The notes: a model not told the origin generated them from the sequence alone. Shown: positions 23,164-37,588, counted from the first letter of the stretch. The stretch: DNA of 64,000 nucleotides from Blasia pusilla (GCA_050084515.1 CM114272.1:18662001-18726000); one strand, 5' to 3'. Made by a program: numbers and translations.

Positions 23164-26100
23164 ATCCACAGCCTAAAATCGTGCACGTAATTCTATGGTT
23201 GCTCGGATTAGTAGGCCGCCATCATTTTGTCGCGCTTTGGGTACACCGGGACAATGAGTCAATTACTTCCTATTGGCTACGGATGCAGATGCGGGCCGGC
23301 CCAAAGGCGAAACCCTTTCGACAAGACAGCTGCAAAGCTTATTTCGGCGATGGCACTCGATTTCGTTCGTTGTGATGCAGACTCCGTTTGTGTCACTGCC
23401 AATTATTATAGTATCTTTCCTTCCAACTTTTTCGACACTATCTTATTCATCATAAGCTTTTCAACATTACCTTATTCATCATAGCTCCCTATAGGGTAGG
23501 TGTTTATATCGTGAGCCACTCGATAACTTATATATGAATGATCTAAATGGTATGTAAAGTCAATTTCACTCAACCAAAGATGATGTGTAGGTGCCATGTG
23601 AAGATGGGTGGCTTGCCATAGAATGTGTTGCAATGATTTCTCAATTGTTGCCGAATGGCTTAATTCTTGTGAATTTTAATCCAAGGTTGGGTTTAGGCAA
23701 TCACTCATCTGGCAATCTGGAAGGGATTAATTTCTAGGAAGTTAATTGCAATGTAGACTTAGACAATCACTCATCTGCTATTTTATAACAATAGAAAGAA
23801 CGCCCATGTGAAGCACGACTATGGAATGACCATGATCTTAAGTTAGGTATTTTCTATCAATTGCCTAGCCCCACAAAATTATTTGAACACTTGTGTGGAT
23901 GTCAAAAAATTCACATGAGATAAACTAAAGTGTAAAATAGTTTCGGTGTTTCACTTCTTAGAAAAAAAATTTACCCTCCTACTTGTAGTTACCCCTATGT
24001 GTTTCGTTGACAACATAGATAACCATATCACATGATAATTAAAAAAGGATTACAATACATCTCGTCATTGTAAGCTCCCTTACTAAGAACGTCCAAATGT
24101 TCGTCCTCATTCATGTCACATTCCTTCCAATTCTCTGGGGGCACTCCTTATAATATCTCTATGGTTTGTTTCTATTTTGGATATCTCACATCCATATCGC
24201 ATCATTTCATGCCCTGCACCAGTATATTTAAGAAAAATCTTCAAATATTTCAATTCTCAAAGTAATCAAATAGTTCAAAAATTATAACAATCTTGGATCC
24301 TTAAATGTCCTCAATTTTCTTCATATAAAATTCTATCAAATTTATGTCCAAGAGTACATTCAAAAACTAACTTATTAGTACTCCATAATTATGAAACATA
24401 GTGGTTTTTCTTCTCACAAATCTACTGAATTTGGCAATATATTTTCTTCAAGATCTTGGTTGATTTGGGGTAATGAAGACTTGATCTGCTCACAAATTTT
24501 AGTTTTTTTTCTAATAAAAGCATCATTAGATATTTTTCTATGATTTGAACACACAAAATTGATTGTGATTTCTTGATTAGAAGCTAAACATGTGGATTAT
24601 AAGATGAGGTTGGAAAATTTTTAAAAATATTGATTCATACAATCTTACATAAAAATGACTAGCTTGCATGCGCTTGACGATTTTTTAAACCCCCGACTAT
24701 AAGCACCACATGGATTTGGAGCTTTCTCCTTCCTCTATCTATAATATCTACTCTAAAATTGTGTCATGTTAAGTCCCCTACATGAAATCTTCTTGATGCT
24801 CCTCCACTCCACTCCCTCGTTCCCTCTCTTTAACCTTACATTATCGAGGGGCTACACCTCGGCTTTTTTTAAAGTCTCAATCTCCTCTCTTTAAATCATC
24901 CTTTTCTTTCAAAATTCCCTTTTGAACCTCTTTATTCAAATACTCCCATGCCCACCTTCTCATCAAATTCTTTTTTCTTACCCCCCCGGCCCCCTCTAAT
25001 ACTCCATCCCTTATCCCTTTTGAACATCTAAAATCATTATAAATCTTCAAACTTTTTTGTCTTTACTTAAAAATATGTATGTACTTTCCCATAATAATAG
25101 ATATTAGTATTGGAAAAAACTCCACTTCCCTTCGCATATTTTATAACTACTCCTCTTAATTTGAAACTTGAGTTCCTTCCGCCTCATCTAAGCCTTCCCA
25201 AACCGTGCTACCTCCACCTCTTTTCTCATTTGGAAAATCATTCACGCAACCTACTCCCATCATGTTTTTGGACGAAGAAAAAAAATCTCCTTGTTTAAAA
25301 TCTCCTTCACCTTCTTTATTTCATAAAAATATTCGTCCCTTTCATATAATCCCTTCCCTAACCACTTACAAGTTAATCTTTTCTTTATTAAACTTAAAAA
25401 AATATTTATCCCTATCCATCTTAATTTTATTTGAAAGAAAATTGAGTAAAAGAAATATCCCCATGTTATCCTACTCCAATCTCCCATCTTTTATTTTCAA
25501 GAAAAAAAAATCCCTCCCTTCTTCCTTCTTAAATTCACTCCTAATACTATACAAATGAAGAGAAGTTCATTTTTTTGTTAAGTTGTTCATTTTTTTACTC
25601 TTGAAATATTCTCCCCTTTAATGTCATTCAAAGCAAAATTCCCTATCTTGATGGTATGACCAAAATGTGAAGCTAAGAGTAGACAAAGTGATTCAATAAG
25701 TAAACCTATTTAATGTCAATAAACGGGTTATAGTCTTCTCTGTTGGATTATAACCACGTCAGATCTAAATTATAGTGTTGGTTTAATTCAATTTTTGCAT
25801 TTGCTATGGAAACCTCATATTGATACAATAAGACGAATATAAGTCAAATTTTCATTTCAACTTCATTATTCAATTTATAAGGCTTAGGAGTTATACAAAT
25901 ATAATAATGTTGATTAGGCAAAGGTTACCTTTGAAAAAAACCACTTTTGACACGCTTTTAGTTTAGAAAGCATTCTCATAAGTTTGGCTTTAAATAAAAA
26001 ATATCTTTTTATCGTTTCCCACATACAAAGGAATAATCATGATAGCGTATAAATGGATCTGGTCAACTATATTCTTGTTCATACAAGATTATAGTTATTT

Positions 26101-29100
26101 ACATCTTATTATTACATGTATAGATAACATAACTGTAATATTCATTTGGAAAATAAGTTTGTCTTTCATGTAAGAAAAAAGCATACTCAGATATCTTTTC
26201 ATTTTCTTAGAGAGAAATTCTTAGCATGTATGTGTGAAGTGAAGCTTACATATTTAAACATAGAGTTAAATTTGGTAAAGGTCTTCACCAAAATAGGTCT
26301 TACTTAGATAAATTGATTTCGAGCTATAGGTTCAATATATGACTAAAAGATATTGGATTGAACTTTAGAGGGATTATTGATATATCTCCAAATTCAAGTA
26401 CCTCTATATTTTAGGATAGTGCCGTTTGAATGATATATTGAAGGTACATGCATAAGTTACTATCTATGATAAGATTATTGTCCTATGCCTAGAATGTAGG
26501 GAAAGTTTAAGTTTTTCCTTCTTTCAAATATTTAAAGCAGAAGATTGTTTTTCTCTTGCACATTCTCACTCAATGACATATTTTGTATGAAAGATATTTT
26601 TTCATGATATATGTGATAAATTAAATTTGATTTTATATCTGGAAATTTTAATAGCTTCTATATATTTTAGAGAATCCATTATATACATTGTATGACGATG
26701 TATTTCCCTCCCTTTAGTATGGCATTTCATACATCATAAAATCTTCATAGAGTTCAATCTTTACTCCTCCTTGCTTTGCCCCAAAGAACTCCCAACCTTG
26801 AGCTTACAAGCATAAGTCTTGGATTGAGTCTCAAAGACTCAACCAACTGCGCATTCCAAAGGTATCTGAGAAGCCGTCACGTCCTTTTGATTTTAATAGC
26901 TAAATCAAAAGATGCTACATCGTATATAATGAATAAAAAACATGAAAAATCTCCCCAAGAACAAACTGTCTCCCTAGGAAGCCTCTTTACTAAGCCTTGA
27001 CCAATCTCCCCAAGTCGCTTGCCTATATCGGAGTGTGTCGGTTAATCCTTTAAGGTGTATCCTAAATATTGTCTTAGCTCAAACTTGAAACACGGTCAAA
27101 TACGTGTCACGATTGAGCAGGTAGAGAAGGAGAGTATACTTGCCCTCTAGGTACTCTTGGGGTTCTTCATGAAAACTTCACTTGTCCCACTTTGGCCCTT
27201 GATTTTGGCCCCTCAATCCAAACATGGTTTGAGACTTGTAGAACTTCTACCGTCATTCCTAGTCTAGGTTCTGACTTTTATGGATCATAGCATGATCTTT
27301 CCTCCTTGGACCCACGATCATGACTTACTTGATAAGTCTCCACTAGCATGAGTGTCATAGATTTAGCTATTCATGAAAATCATACGATGAGGATCAAAAT
27401 TCACTGTAATTTTTTAAAATGAAAGTACAATCTAACTTATTATTTTATAACTTGTGTCTTTTTGGAATAAAAAAAATACTAATGTTAAAAAAATTCTTGT
27501 AAACACGAGAAAATAGAGGCAATTCTGCGTGTAAATATTATCACATATGATGTGAAGTTTTGAAGTTCATTTTTTTGTTAAGTTGTTCACCCCTACTTTT
27601 CATTGAAATTTTTTGAAGTTTGATGCTTATTCCAATGGTAATATATTTGCCAATTATTTGGTTTAAATCCTTATTACAATTGAAGAATCACATCATGAGG
27701 AAAATATTCAATGTATAATTCTTATATGTCTGAAGTGTTGAAGATTACAACTACATAACCTCATTAAAATTCATGTCAAAGGAAGAAAAATGGCGCAAAA
27801 TAATGCTTAAACTCTTCTTAAGAATAACCATAAGCACTTAAGGATATAGAGAGAGCAAACCAAAAATTAAAAATACCATATAAAAATGGGAGATCCTCTA
27901 GATATAAGACATTGTAATAGTACAAAATGGATTTTTTTTTTAAATATGTTATGCACAAATATATTAGTCGAAGGAAGATTGTTGGAGTGAGTAGTCACAA
28001 GAGTAAAGAGATCTAACTCTAAAGTAACCTTCACAAGATTGCCATAAGAAGTAAAAGGACATGGAAAAAGATGCAATTCTAAAGTAAACATCATGAGCTG
28101 GAGGGACTTTATTTGCCCATTCTCATCTTGGAGATGTAAGGATCTATGTCTCTCATGAACCCTTGGAGTTCTCTTTCCATGGGGTTCTATTACCCCTGTA
28201 TAAGTAGTAAGGCTCTTAGGCTCCCCTCTCCACTAATTTTTCTTTTTCTATGCAATACATTTCTTGCTCCTCTTATGCAATGAAGAGGGTTACACTAGAG
28301 GATTACTTCTATGAATCTTAACTTCTCTCATTTTTATCCCAACCTTCATAATTCTTATACATCTATAAATTATCAAGATGTCATCACACTTGAATTCCAC
28401 ACAAAGTCATACTATGGCCCAATGTGAGACTATTAGGGTATAGCCCGTTGGGGAATTATGAGCCTCCTACATGACCTTGTGGATGGCTATAGAGAGGGTG
28501 AATTAGCACCTCCTTGCATTAGTAGAATTACCTATTCATATATAGCATGATAGTCGTGTCACTTTTCTAAGAAAATTTACCATTGTTTTGTTGAAAAACT
28601 TTTTGGTGTAAAAAAAACATATTCCCTTGTCAAATAACACCCAAAGGTCCATGATTTCCCCGACCATGCCTATTATACACAAAAAAAATAATCGTATTTC
28701 ATGTGTTGGACAAATGAGGTCAATTTGGATGATCGGTATAATTTCAGTCACTTGACTACACCATGTAATCATTAATCATCTCAAAAATTTATTCCTCATT
28801 TATGTTTTAACAACTTTATTTCATTTTTGGAAATTCTTGGTGCATACATAGAGTCATAAAAGTGGGCATCGGTCGGTATGATGTTACGCATCCATTACAA
28901 GTTCACCACATGATAGAGTCCTTTTCCACTTCTATTCAAATTTCCCTCTTTTTACATGCCAGTCCAAATAAGAAATGAAATTCAAAATTGGAATTCCCTA
29001 TTCAAAGGTCATGGGAATTTTTAATAATTATTATCTGATATAAATAATCTAAATTTCAAATATAGTGATACAAATTCTAAATTTTTTAGGGCTTGATCCC

Positions 29101-29959
29101 ATGGATAATTTGAAAAAATATTTTTAAAAAAACTCATTTTAGCATCAAAAAACAAAGTAGATATTTTATAATTAAATTTTCTAATAAGAGGTTTGTTTGT
29201 TACTTGTTACACCCACAAGGTTTGAACAAAAGAAAATTCAATATGAAAAATATATATATTATTGAAAAGTGCCTTTTCATTTTGCAAACTCTTCACACTT
29301 TCAACTTAAAAGGTGGCTTGTTATGAGAACAAATACTCAGAATTATGAAAAAAAATTAATTAAATTTTTTTAGAAATGAATGATGGAAGAAAATTTAAAC
29401 CCGTGCGAGTTTACGCTAATCCTTTAAACACGGATCCAAACCCTCATATGCAACCCTTAAGAGGCAGATCCCATGTACACTAGGAACTGACAACCATAGA
29501 TGATCGTTAGTTTTTCTATGCCCAAAAATTTTGGACGTACAAATAGCCCAACGTCTTAATGTTGGGCGATAAACCAAGAACTTTCAGTCCTTATTGTGTT
29601 TGCTATGCAATAAAGGTTGTCAGGTGGGAGGGTTTGGTAGAGGAGGTGTTTTAAAAAAATCAAAGATAGTCACCTACTAAACATGGTGGAAATTTTGAAA
29701 AGATGTGTATAGAATGAAGTCGACTTGGGAAGCTCACGTGTTCAAATCGGGGTGCGAGAAGCTCCGATGGAATGGTTTCCATTAGATTTTTACAAAAACC
29801 ATTCCACAATTTCAAGATTTCTTAGACAAATGCAAACCTCCTAAAAGATGATAAATGTTGTCAAATTTGGAAATATTGTCCTCTCATCCGGATGACTTCG
29901 AAGGTAGGTAGCAAGTATTAAAGATAGGTGCATTTTTTAATATTATTATTATTTTCCGC
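23164..29959. other. gene-free AT-rich block
   Basis: Nearly 7 kb have no recognisable gene. The sequence is AT-rich and stop-dense. One phrase (AAGTTCATTTTTTTGTTAAG) occurs at about 25564 and 27559, indicating old dispersed repeats. Frames such as 25110-25558 are low-complexity CT/AT translation and are not supported. Confidence 0.55.
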
Positions 29960-30603
29960 CTACTCCCATTGAACGTCAATCTTAGAGTGCGTTTACTGAA
30001 CGGAAGCCTACGTTCAGTAAGACACGCTCTCATCGCCAACATGCATCCAAACGCGCCCACCTTAGTTTGGTTTGGGTCAAGCGGCCTTCCAACCCACCGA
30101 GTCCTCGACTCTGCACCTCATCAAGCTCAACCTTCCCTCATTCTTAAGTTCCCAACACATGCAAGTTTTCCGAGACTTGGGATAGATTGTATGGTTAGTC
30201 TAGGCACTTAAAATGGTGTTTGCGCGCCTAGCGGTCCCAACTGTCCAATGGACCTCGCATGAGCCCCCAACCGAGACCCAACAATATGAGTTGTGAGTTG
30301 GAATCCAATAGGGACCTCTCAAATCCACTCTATTGGACTTGGTTCGGGTTTCGAATCCCAACGCCAAAACTCTTGATCCATTCCGTGCCCTTGAGTCGCC
30401 CCGCTGCACCCAAAGTGGAGTTTAAGTCTCAAGCACCCTTGGAAACCTTACCCCTTACTAGTACCTATGGGGTTCCCCGCAATCCCCCTACCTTTGGGGA
30501 AGGGCACCCGGGCCCCTCTTTTTGGCCCTCAACCCGACTCCCCGTACAGTCGGTTTTGGCCCATATCTCAGCCTCTGCTTAAGCATTTTCCAAGATCTTT
30601 GGT

Positions 30604-30675
30604 GCATTGGAAAGCTTATGTTGAGCCGGTTCCAACGCACGTGTTGGCACCGGCTCCACATAAGCTTTCCAATGC
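30604..30675. repeat. 33-bp inverted repeat hairpin, 6-nt loop
   Basis: The left arm 30604-30636 pairs with 30643-30675 with only two mismatches; the loop is GCACGT. The arms carry GCATTGGAAAGCTTATG and its complement. The size and near-perfect pairing resemble a small-RNA foldback, but expression cannot be seen from sequence. Confidence 0.85.
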
Positions 30676-32058
30676 TACTATCTTTCTTATCCCAAACGTA
30701 TGTGGAACAAAAAGTTATGGTCAAAAGTACAGTCGAAAACTCCAAATGCTAGCCACGTCCCAAGTCCGGTTCTCACCCTTGGCCACGTCTTCTTGCGAGA
30801 CTCGACTTCTCGGAAGTCTGGGTTCCGCGTTTGCTTCCGGTTTCCTTAGTCGCGACCATAACACATGAAACACTTGAAACGCTCGCCTCGTTTGCGTATC
30901 GCACTTGTGTTTCTCTGACTCCCAAGTGCAAACCATCATAACGTGAGCCCGCTAGAGTTCGGATGTTCCGCTGAGCTCTCGTTTGGTTATCAGAGTCACG
31001 ACAATTATCGACGCGCATTTTCACTTTCATATAATTTCGGCCATGTCCATGGGATCGCCCTCTAAGGGGTGGATTCCAGATGCGCCCAATATCTGTTTTA
31101 TGCTCCCAAAACTTTTGGGCGCAGATTTCCTCCAACGTCCTTGCGAGTAATTCAACTGAAACCGGTGGATTTGTAAGACCCATCAAATGGGTCCTCGCGA
31201 CCTCCGCGCCTGCCCATGAAATAGAACCCTAAATAGTTCGAAGTTTAGGGACACCGGATACGGTGGTCCGGTCAACTTCCATAACCACGGTAAGCGAGGC
31301 TCTGATGCTAGCCAATAGTACCATATCCTAAAGGACGAGCACCGCTGCTCCGGAGTCCGGTAGCTGTTCGAACTTTGACGCCCGGAGTAGAACCTTCCAA
31401 TATTCCTTCAAGTCAGGGAAATCGAAGGTCCAGATTGCTAGCCTCGTTTTTGGCGTTTTTAGTTTCCACCGAAGTTACCGGACGGAGAATATTTCAGAAA
31501 CGAGGGTTTTTGACAGACGTACGGCAATACCGCTCTCTCTCTCTGTGATGCCTGGTCTCCGAAGGAGAGGCCAGTAACGTGGATCCAGATACGAGACAGG
31601 TGGGGACCGAGGAGTGGTCGAGCACATCCATCCATGGCTGGACCGCACCACCGAGGGGCTCGAACTTCCAGGCCAGAAGCGGGTCAAGTTTGTAGAAAAG
31701 TCAAGGAAACCAATCATGGAAGGCGACAACCCTCATAAATTCCTTCAAGCATCCGACGGCTGGACCCGCTAGACCGTCCGATGGACGGACCAGCAGGCTC
31801 GCGCCCCAAAGAGAGCTCCTTCCGCTCCAATCACCTGGCGCCATTGCAGCCCTACCCCCTATCCCGTCCGATTCCAACTAACGTTCCCGATGTGCCCAGA
31901 GATCTTTCCAGCGTCGCGGCAGTTCCTCGTGGTCCGCCCTTGGGCGTCCAAGGGTCCAGAGCCGTTGCGTACGACTACGAGATGGTACATTGGCGTCTGC
32001 GTATACTGCCCATGGCACAATCTCGTTTGCAACTTTGCATGCGTGTGCTCGAAAACAT

Positions 32059-32093
32059 CCACCTTGAGGTATGCTCTCGCTACCTCAAGGTGG
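32059..32093. repeat. 13-bp perfect inverted repeat
   Basis: The arms CCACCTTGAGGTA and TACCTCAAGGTGG flank a 9-nt loop. No T-run follows and no neighbouring gene is identified. Confidence 0.7.
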
Positions 32094-34534
32094 CACCTTT
32101 TTAGGATACTTCGCCATCCGCCCATACAGACTCCTATTGCTAAACATTCTCTGAGTACTTATCAAGGGTTGACAATGAACTAGGTTCGGAACTGAATTAG
32201 GAAAATGAATCAGAAAAGTAGGTTCGGAGAAGAACTTCAACGAAATTTAACGTGTGACCCGATTCAGAACCCATGAGGGTCGCATCAGGGAGGGGACTAA
32301 TTTTTAATTCTATTCATCCAAACTAATGGTTAACTTAACTTGACCACAGGTTACAAAACACGAGAAGGAATGAGTAGGCTCGAGGTACTAATCCCGGTTT
32401 CGGAACCGGTTTTCAGATACGTTACGCAAAGAAGCTAAGGAATTCAACCTTTAAAACTTTTACTCGTACCGGATCTCCCCGAACGTTCCAACGAAATATT
32501 GAAGAGTAATTAATGGCTGAAGCCCGTCTGCCCGTATCCATCCGGGCAGACGCACGCACCTATTCCGAGCGACGATAACCGAGAGAAGCAAGGGCTGCCT
32601 TTAACGACGGCGACGATAAACGAAATGATCTCGGTCTGGGGACTCGGGAGTCGGGAGCCGAGAGCAGAAACATAGCCAAGGCATGAGCAATGAGCATAGA
32701 GCACCGCCAAGGACTTCGCTTCGTTGCGTGGAACGGTGGTGGGGGCCACGAATATGGGGTACGAGTACGGTCGATAGAGTAGAGTATAGTAGTACGTGAG
32801 TACAGATGCGGACTCCAAAAGGGACTCCAAAAGTTGTCAGGGACTCCAAAAGTTGTAAGCTCTAAAGACCGTGAAATGATCGCCGTGAAAATACCGGATT
32901 AAAAGTCGGTTGTCTAGACTCTAGAGTCTAGGCTGGCCTCCGGACTCCGGAGTTTGGGGTTTGTCGGGCGAGAGGGGACGGATTGATGGTGTGCAACTTC
33001 TAGGCCGAGCGGGGAGTAAGGCCGCAGCTCGCTTTTCGGAACCGTATTCAAGGCTGTTGGATCCTCTCATCGGACGGGCCGAATCCGTCGTACGAAACCA
33101 CTGTACCCGCACGCGTGCATGGAACTCTGATCGAGAGACAGGAAAGGAGGAACCGTGGCTCCTACGACGCGTAGACCCCCGACCAAGTTCCCAGAAGCTT
33201 CACACGCGCTCCAGAGAGCTGAAACGGTACTTTCTTTCCTCATGAGCGAGCGATGAGTTACCTCCCACCGCTGGAATCTGGATTTCCCGCGGTCAAAGAT
33301 CGTCGGCATACACTCCGGGTAGGGAGCGGTAGGAGCTCTGGGAGCCGAGATCTTCGTGATCGGACGGTGTCTGGGAGGATCCAGCGGATTCTTACACTCA
33401 TGCTGCCGGTAATGATTATTTGTACGCCGGATCGAGTAGGCTCTAGGAAGAGTAACTCCTAAAGAGGAAAGTACAGTCCACCTGAAAGAGCTCACTGTAA
33501 GCAGACCAGTTCGAGAGTCCGATCCGCAGCTCTGTAGCGCTCTCGCAGTTACCGCAGGTGGTATGTACTCTATTCAGGTGAGACACCCGACCGGCAGAGC
33601 TACTAGGTAACTAACACCGCAAGCAATGGCGAGGCGAACAGGGGACAGAGTATGGGGCGGTGAGCATCCTTGCCTACTATGAGGCGACACCCAGACACGA
33701 CATGAGGCGGTGATGAACTGCTGACAGCGACCCGGACAGAAGTGCCTGCTTCGCCATGTGTGCGGATAGGCCCCACCAGATGGCGGTGAGGCTCGCTTCC
33801 GGAGTCATGCGCAGAGCGACCGGGCCCGCCTGGAACGAACGAACGAACGAACAGGCTGCTGGTAGGGTCCACGTCATGGAACTTTCCCGGCGATAGTGGC
33901 GGGCAGGCCGAGCCCAGCCCCCACCCCACTGGGCTTGTACTGTAGCTTCTAGATACTCTGTTTCGAGCCCTGCGATCAATGGCATCGCCGATCGCTGTAC
34001 TCTCTGCGCTTCTCGGGACCCGAGCCCCTTCACGAGACTAGGCCCCGCGTGGCGACGCCAAATCTGCCCAACCATACTCCGCCACCTGGTTTGGTCTCTT
34101 CCAAATGCACGTACGCTCCTATTAATCCCACATTTATTGTTTAAAATAAACAATACATCCGTTCGTATGTATAAAATTAGTAGTGTCCAGTTTTCTGGTG
34201 AAATGCATTGGGTCATATCCATAGAAATTTATTCATTTATTCTCTTCACCTTACATTGAAGGCCTGATCAATTTATATTGATCAAGTTTGCAACGAGAAA
34301 GAAAAGCATGTAAACTTTTCTTCTCAGTTATTCTTATACTATTTCCACCATTTCACATACCCACCCATATTTTGATAGCAACTTTGTAACTATTTTGAGG
34401 TTTCGACATCTCTAAATTGTGTTTTCTATTACCCTACTTTTCAATATCATTAGAGAGCGGCCGATCTGATTTCCATATGGAATCTCCTTATATAAATTTT
34501 CATAGTAGAAACGTATGTGGATGATGGTGGAGGT

Positions 34535-35166
34535 TGTCATGGTAGATGAGGCGTAGGGCGAAATAATATCGAGGTCTTAGAAGGGTCTTGTACTTCCCAA
34601 TTTTGAGAGGAGAGTCATATGTGACCTGCTCTTAGGAGGTGACCTACGACTGTAGATCACCCTTCCCTTTATGAGGAGTGGCAACCTTGGAGAGGTTGAC
34701 CTTCCCAACCATGTATGGCTCTACTTAGACCTATGGGGTTGTGGGTTAGTTGGTAGTTGGTCTCATGAGGGGATCACACGTGTAGTTGTTAGGGAGCTAG
34801 TATGGTGTACTACAGGTTCGTAGTCACCTGCTAGGAGGGAGGTGACCTGTGTGTACATGTCACCCATGGAGGTGTCCAAGGGGGTAGACCTCGGATGAGT
34901 CTCATATGGAGCTCATCTCCTTAGGATTGCAGACCCTTGTTGGGATCCGCGATACAATGCGACGTGCATGTATTGAGCCTCGATTCTCTCTTGAAGAGTA
35001 GGCAATGAGTGATCAATAAGGAGATCACACATTTTGGGAATCCTTGTGTATACTTTCTCTTGGTGTTACACCAATGCGTATCTGAATCATGAGTATGGAT
35101 GTTTGGATGAAGCACGGTCAATTACAAATTTCATCAGAGTTTACAGTGCGTATTCAACTTTATATT
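34535..35166 (+). repeat. left LTR of gypsy element, 3' end missing
   Basis: The left LTR starts TGTCATGGTAGATG and matches 50016-50618 closely. It then switches to unrelated sequence where the right copy continues for another 115 nt to a CATGACA end. The primer binding site that should follow is therefore also missing. The start coincides with the AGGT flank. Confidence 0.82.
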
Positions 35167-36795
35167 CTAAGGAGATGCATGCTGGTTCTCAATAGAAGAG
35201 AAAGTCGGACTCAATTTGTGGTGTAGAGCACAATTGTGGTGATGTGGGGTTTGCAGGAATTGCAACCTAGTGCATCTTGACCACGCGGAAGGACATGGGG
35301 CACAAGAATTTATAAAATCGAAGTGAGATTTTCAGAAATGAGAAATTTTTGAAATGCGACAGATGTGACAAGATTTGAAAAGGGAGAGGCTTCTCAATCC
35401 GGATGGAGTTGCTCAAGAGTAGAGCAATTGAGGATCAGATTGTAGGGACGGAGTTCTTGAGATAATTCTTGTGAGGAAATCACTGTCAATCGTGACTTGA
35501 TTGAGTATGGGCAAGTCAGCAAGTGTGTGGGCATTTCGATGCTGATTTTGAGTGAGGTGTGCTTGATTCTCGACCAAATCCGATGAATTTTGGGCAGGAG
35601 GAAAATCAAGCAAGAAGCGAATGTAAGGAGGGGAAAATGGTGTTTGATTGTGCAGGATTTTGTGATAGCTAAATTCTCCATTGGAAAGATCGCAAAAAAC
35701 TGAGTCCAACAATGAAAATGGGACTAGAAACGGAGCTCGTTAGAGAAAGATTCCTCATAGCCACGTAGATTCCCTGAGATGAGTACATCACCGGTGTGGA
35801 AAGGGTAGAAGAGTAGCGTTGAAGCTGTTGTGTGAGGCATCAGAACTTAAGTTCTGATAGCTCTTGTTTGGAAAGTGAGAAGGAGTGAGGAGCAGGAGAG
35901 CTTTTCATTCAATCGTAAGTGAAGTTCCAATTTCCCTTGTTGGTGAACGTGGTTAAGGCAAGGAAGAGGCTACGTGGTGTAGCTTTCCCACGGTGACAGG
36001 TTGAGAAAGGTTTGGGTGCCACTAGTGTGGAGGAACTAGTGCCACTAGTTTGGAGCCGTTACAGGAGTATAGCTAGGGCTGCTATCCACAAAGTTAGTGG
36101 AGTTGAGGGAGACTTGAGAAGTTAAGTTTTGATTAAGGAGATCCCTCCCAAGAGCCAGTTCGAAGCAAAGCGGCGAAGTACGAATCGGAATTGAAGTTCA
36201 GATTCAGCAACAAGAGCCGAGTCACTGAAGGGCGCGGTTGGGCACGGCGTGGCAAGGGTGACAAGGAGTTGGAAAAGGGATCTGGAACTCAAGTTCCATT
36301 TCTAGCACAGTTGAGCCGAGATGTAGTTCAAGTGCATGGTGGTCATCTCGACGACGTAGCAGAGATTGGCACGGTGGGAGTGACAAGGAAGCAAGGAGGA
36401 TTGGGAACTGATGTTCCAATTGTGTCCCAATTGGAGAACAGTGAAGTGTCTCAACTGCGGTGATGTCTACGGCGTGGAAGAGTGCGGCGCCATAGAATTA
36501 CGAAGTGAAGTGAGGTGGCAATTGGAACTTCACTTCCTATTCCGCTCTTCACTTTTGGGTCTTCTCTACATGGAGGTGGACAGGATAGGAAGGAGGCAAT
36601 CGAAACTCTATTCCCATTCCGCTCCTGAGTTGTGATGTGTCTTCTCTATAGGGAGGTGGAGATGATAAGAAGGAGGCAATCAGAACTCTAGTTCTCATTC
36701 CACTCCTCAATTATGGGTTCTATTCAAGGAGGTGCAGAGGATAGTGAGGGCAATGAGAACTCAGGTTCCGATCCCCTTTGGCGTGGCTCAAGAAG

Positions 36796-37241
36796 TGTGA
36801 GAAAACAGAAAGTGACAAAATCACCGAAATCTTTACAAAACTTAGAGATACAAAGTGGCCTAGTCCGTCCGTGCACTCACAAAAGAGCTTCGATGGAACC
36901 TGCACATGGATATTACTCGACATTCAAGAATGCGCTACCGCTGCGGCTCTTGAGGATTTCACTACTCTAGAAACTAGGGTTTTTTACCTATTTTTCTTCG
37001 TTTCTAGTAATAAAAAATGTTGCGTTACTAGGATTATCTAACCCTATATTGCATCAGGGTGGGCACCCTGATGCAATATAGGGTTAGATAATCCTAGTAA
37101 TGCTACTCGTGAAACCACCTACATCATATTACTATGACTCCTTCAACGTCTAAGTCGAAACCATCAATCTAAGCTTCTCCTCATATAAGGGGGCCGATCG
37201 GATTAATGGTGCTTAGAGAAGTGGATGTTGAGAATCCAACA
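36796..37241 (-). repeat. 3' LTR of nested copia element
   Basis: The LTR (446 bp, TG...CA) is nearly identical to 41375-41822. It contains a 37-bp perfect palindrome arm pair at 37025-37100. Confidence 0.92.
37025..37100. repeat. 37-bp perfect palindrome inside copia LTR
   Basis: The arm 37025-37061 pairs perfectly with 37064-37100 around a 2-nt centre. The other LTR has the same structure at 41603-41681 with one mismatch and a 3-nt centre. Such an extended foldback in a transcribed LTR would form a strong RNA hairpin. Confidence 0.9.
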
Positions 37242-37315
37242 CCCCCCTTCAATATCCACTCTCATGTGGACTACTATCTTGGACCTATGCCAAAACCCTT
37301 CAGATGTCGGTGAAG

Positions 37316-37588
37316 CTAATCTCCGCTCAAAGCTTTCGTGAAGATGTCTGCACGGTTATCCTCTCTTGGACAATAGACTAACTTCAAAACCTCTCTCTCG
37401 ATCAATTCACGAACAAAATGATAATGGATCTCTATGTGCTTTGTACGAGCATGAAACACAGGATAATGTGCTATGGCAATGCAACTCTGATTGTCACACC
37501 ACATTATAATAGCCCTTTCTAGTGCTTCTCCTATGTCCTCCAATATCCATCTCAACCATACTGCTTCACAAGAAGCATAACATGACAA
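37316..37588 (-). pseudogene. copia RNase H fragment
   Basis: Typical copia RNase H landmarks are readable: EAVWLRWILEDIG, CDNQSCIAIA (catalytic Asp), ARTKHIEIHYHFVRE, and ADIFTKAL near the end. It degrades the RNA strand during reverse transcription. A frame break separates it from RT upstream. Confidence 0.85.

Larger units (their letters stand above)
29960..34530. other. GC-richer block with hairpins, no gene identified
   Basis: Base composition rises clearly above the flanks. Many reading frames stay open on both strands (the longest is minus 33677-34222, 181 codons), as expected from composition alone. I recognise no domain. A GAAC microsatellite lies near 33836-33852, a CCAAAAG-containing tandem near 32812-32860, and hairpins at 29993, 30604 and 32059. 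It could be old gene debris or an unmethylated CpG-rich segment. Confidence 0.45.

Noticed and set aside
25110-25558. Proline/leucine/lysine-rich plus-strand frames
   Set aside because: AT- and CT-rich low-complexity sequence; no support for coding.
33677-34222. 181-codon minus-strand frame in the GC-rich block
   Set aside because: Low stop density follows from GC content; the translation is rich in Ser, Arg and Ala with no recognised motif.
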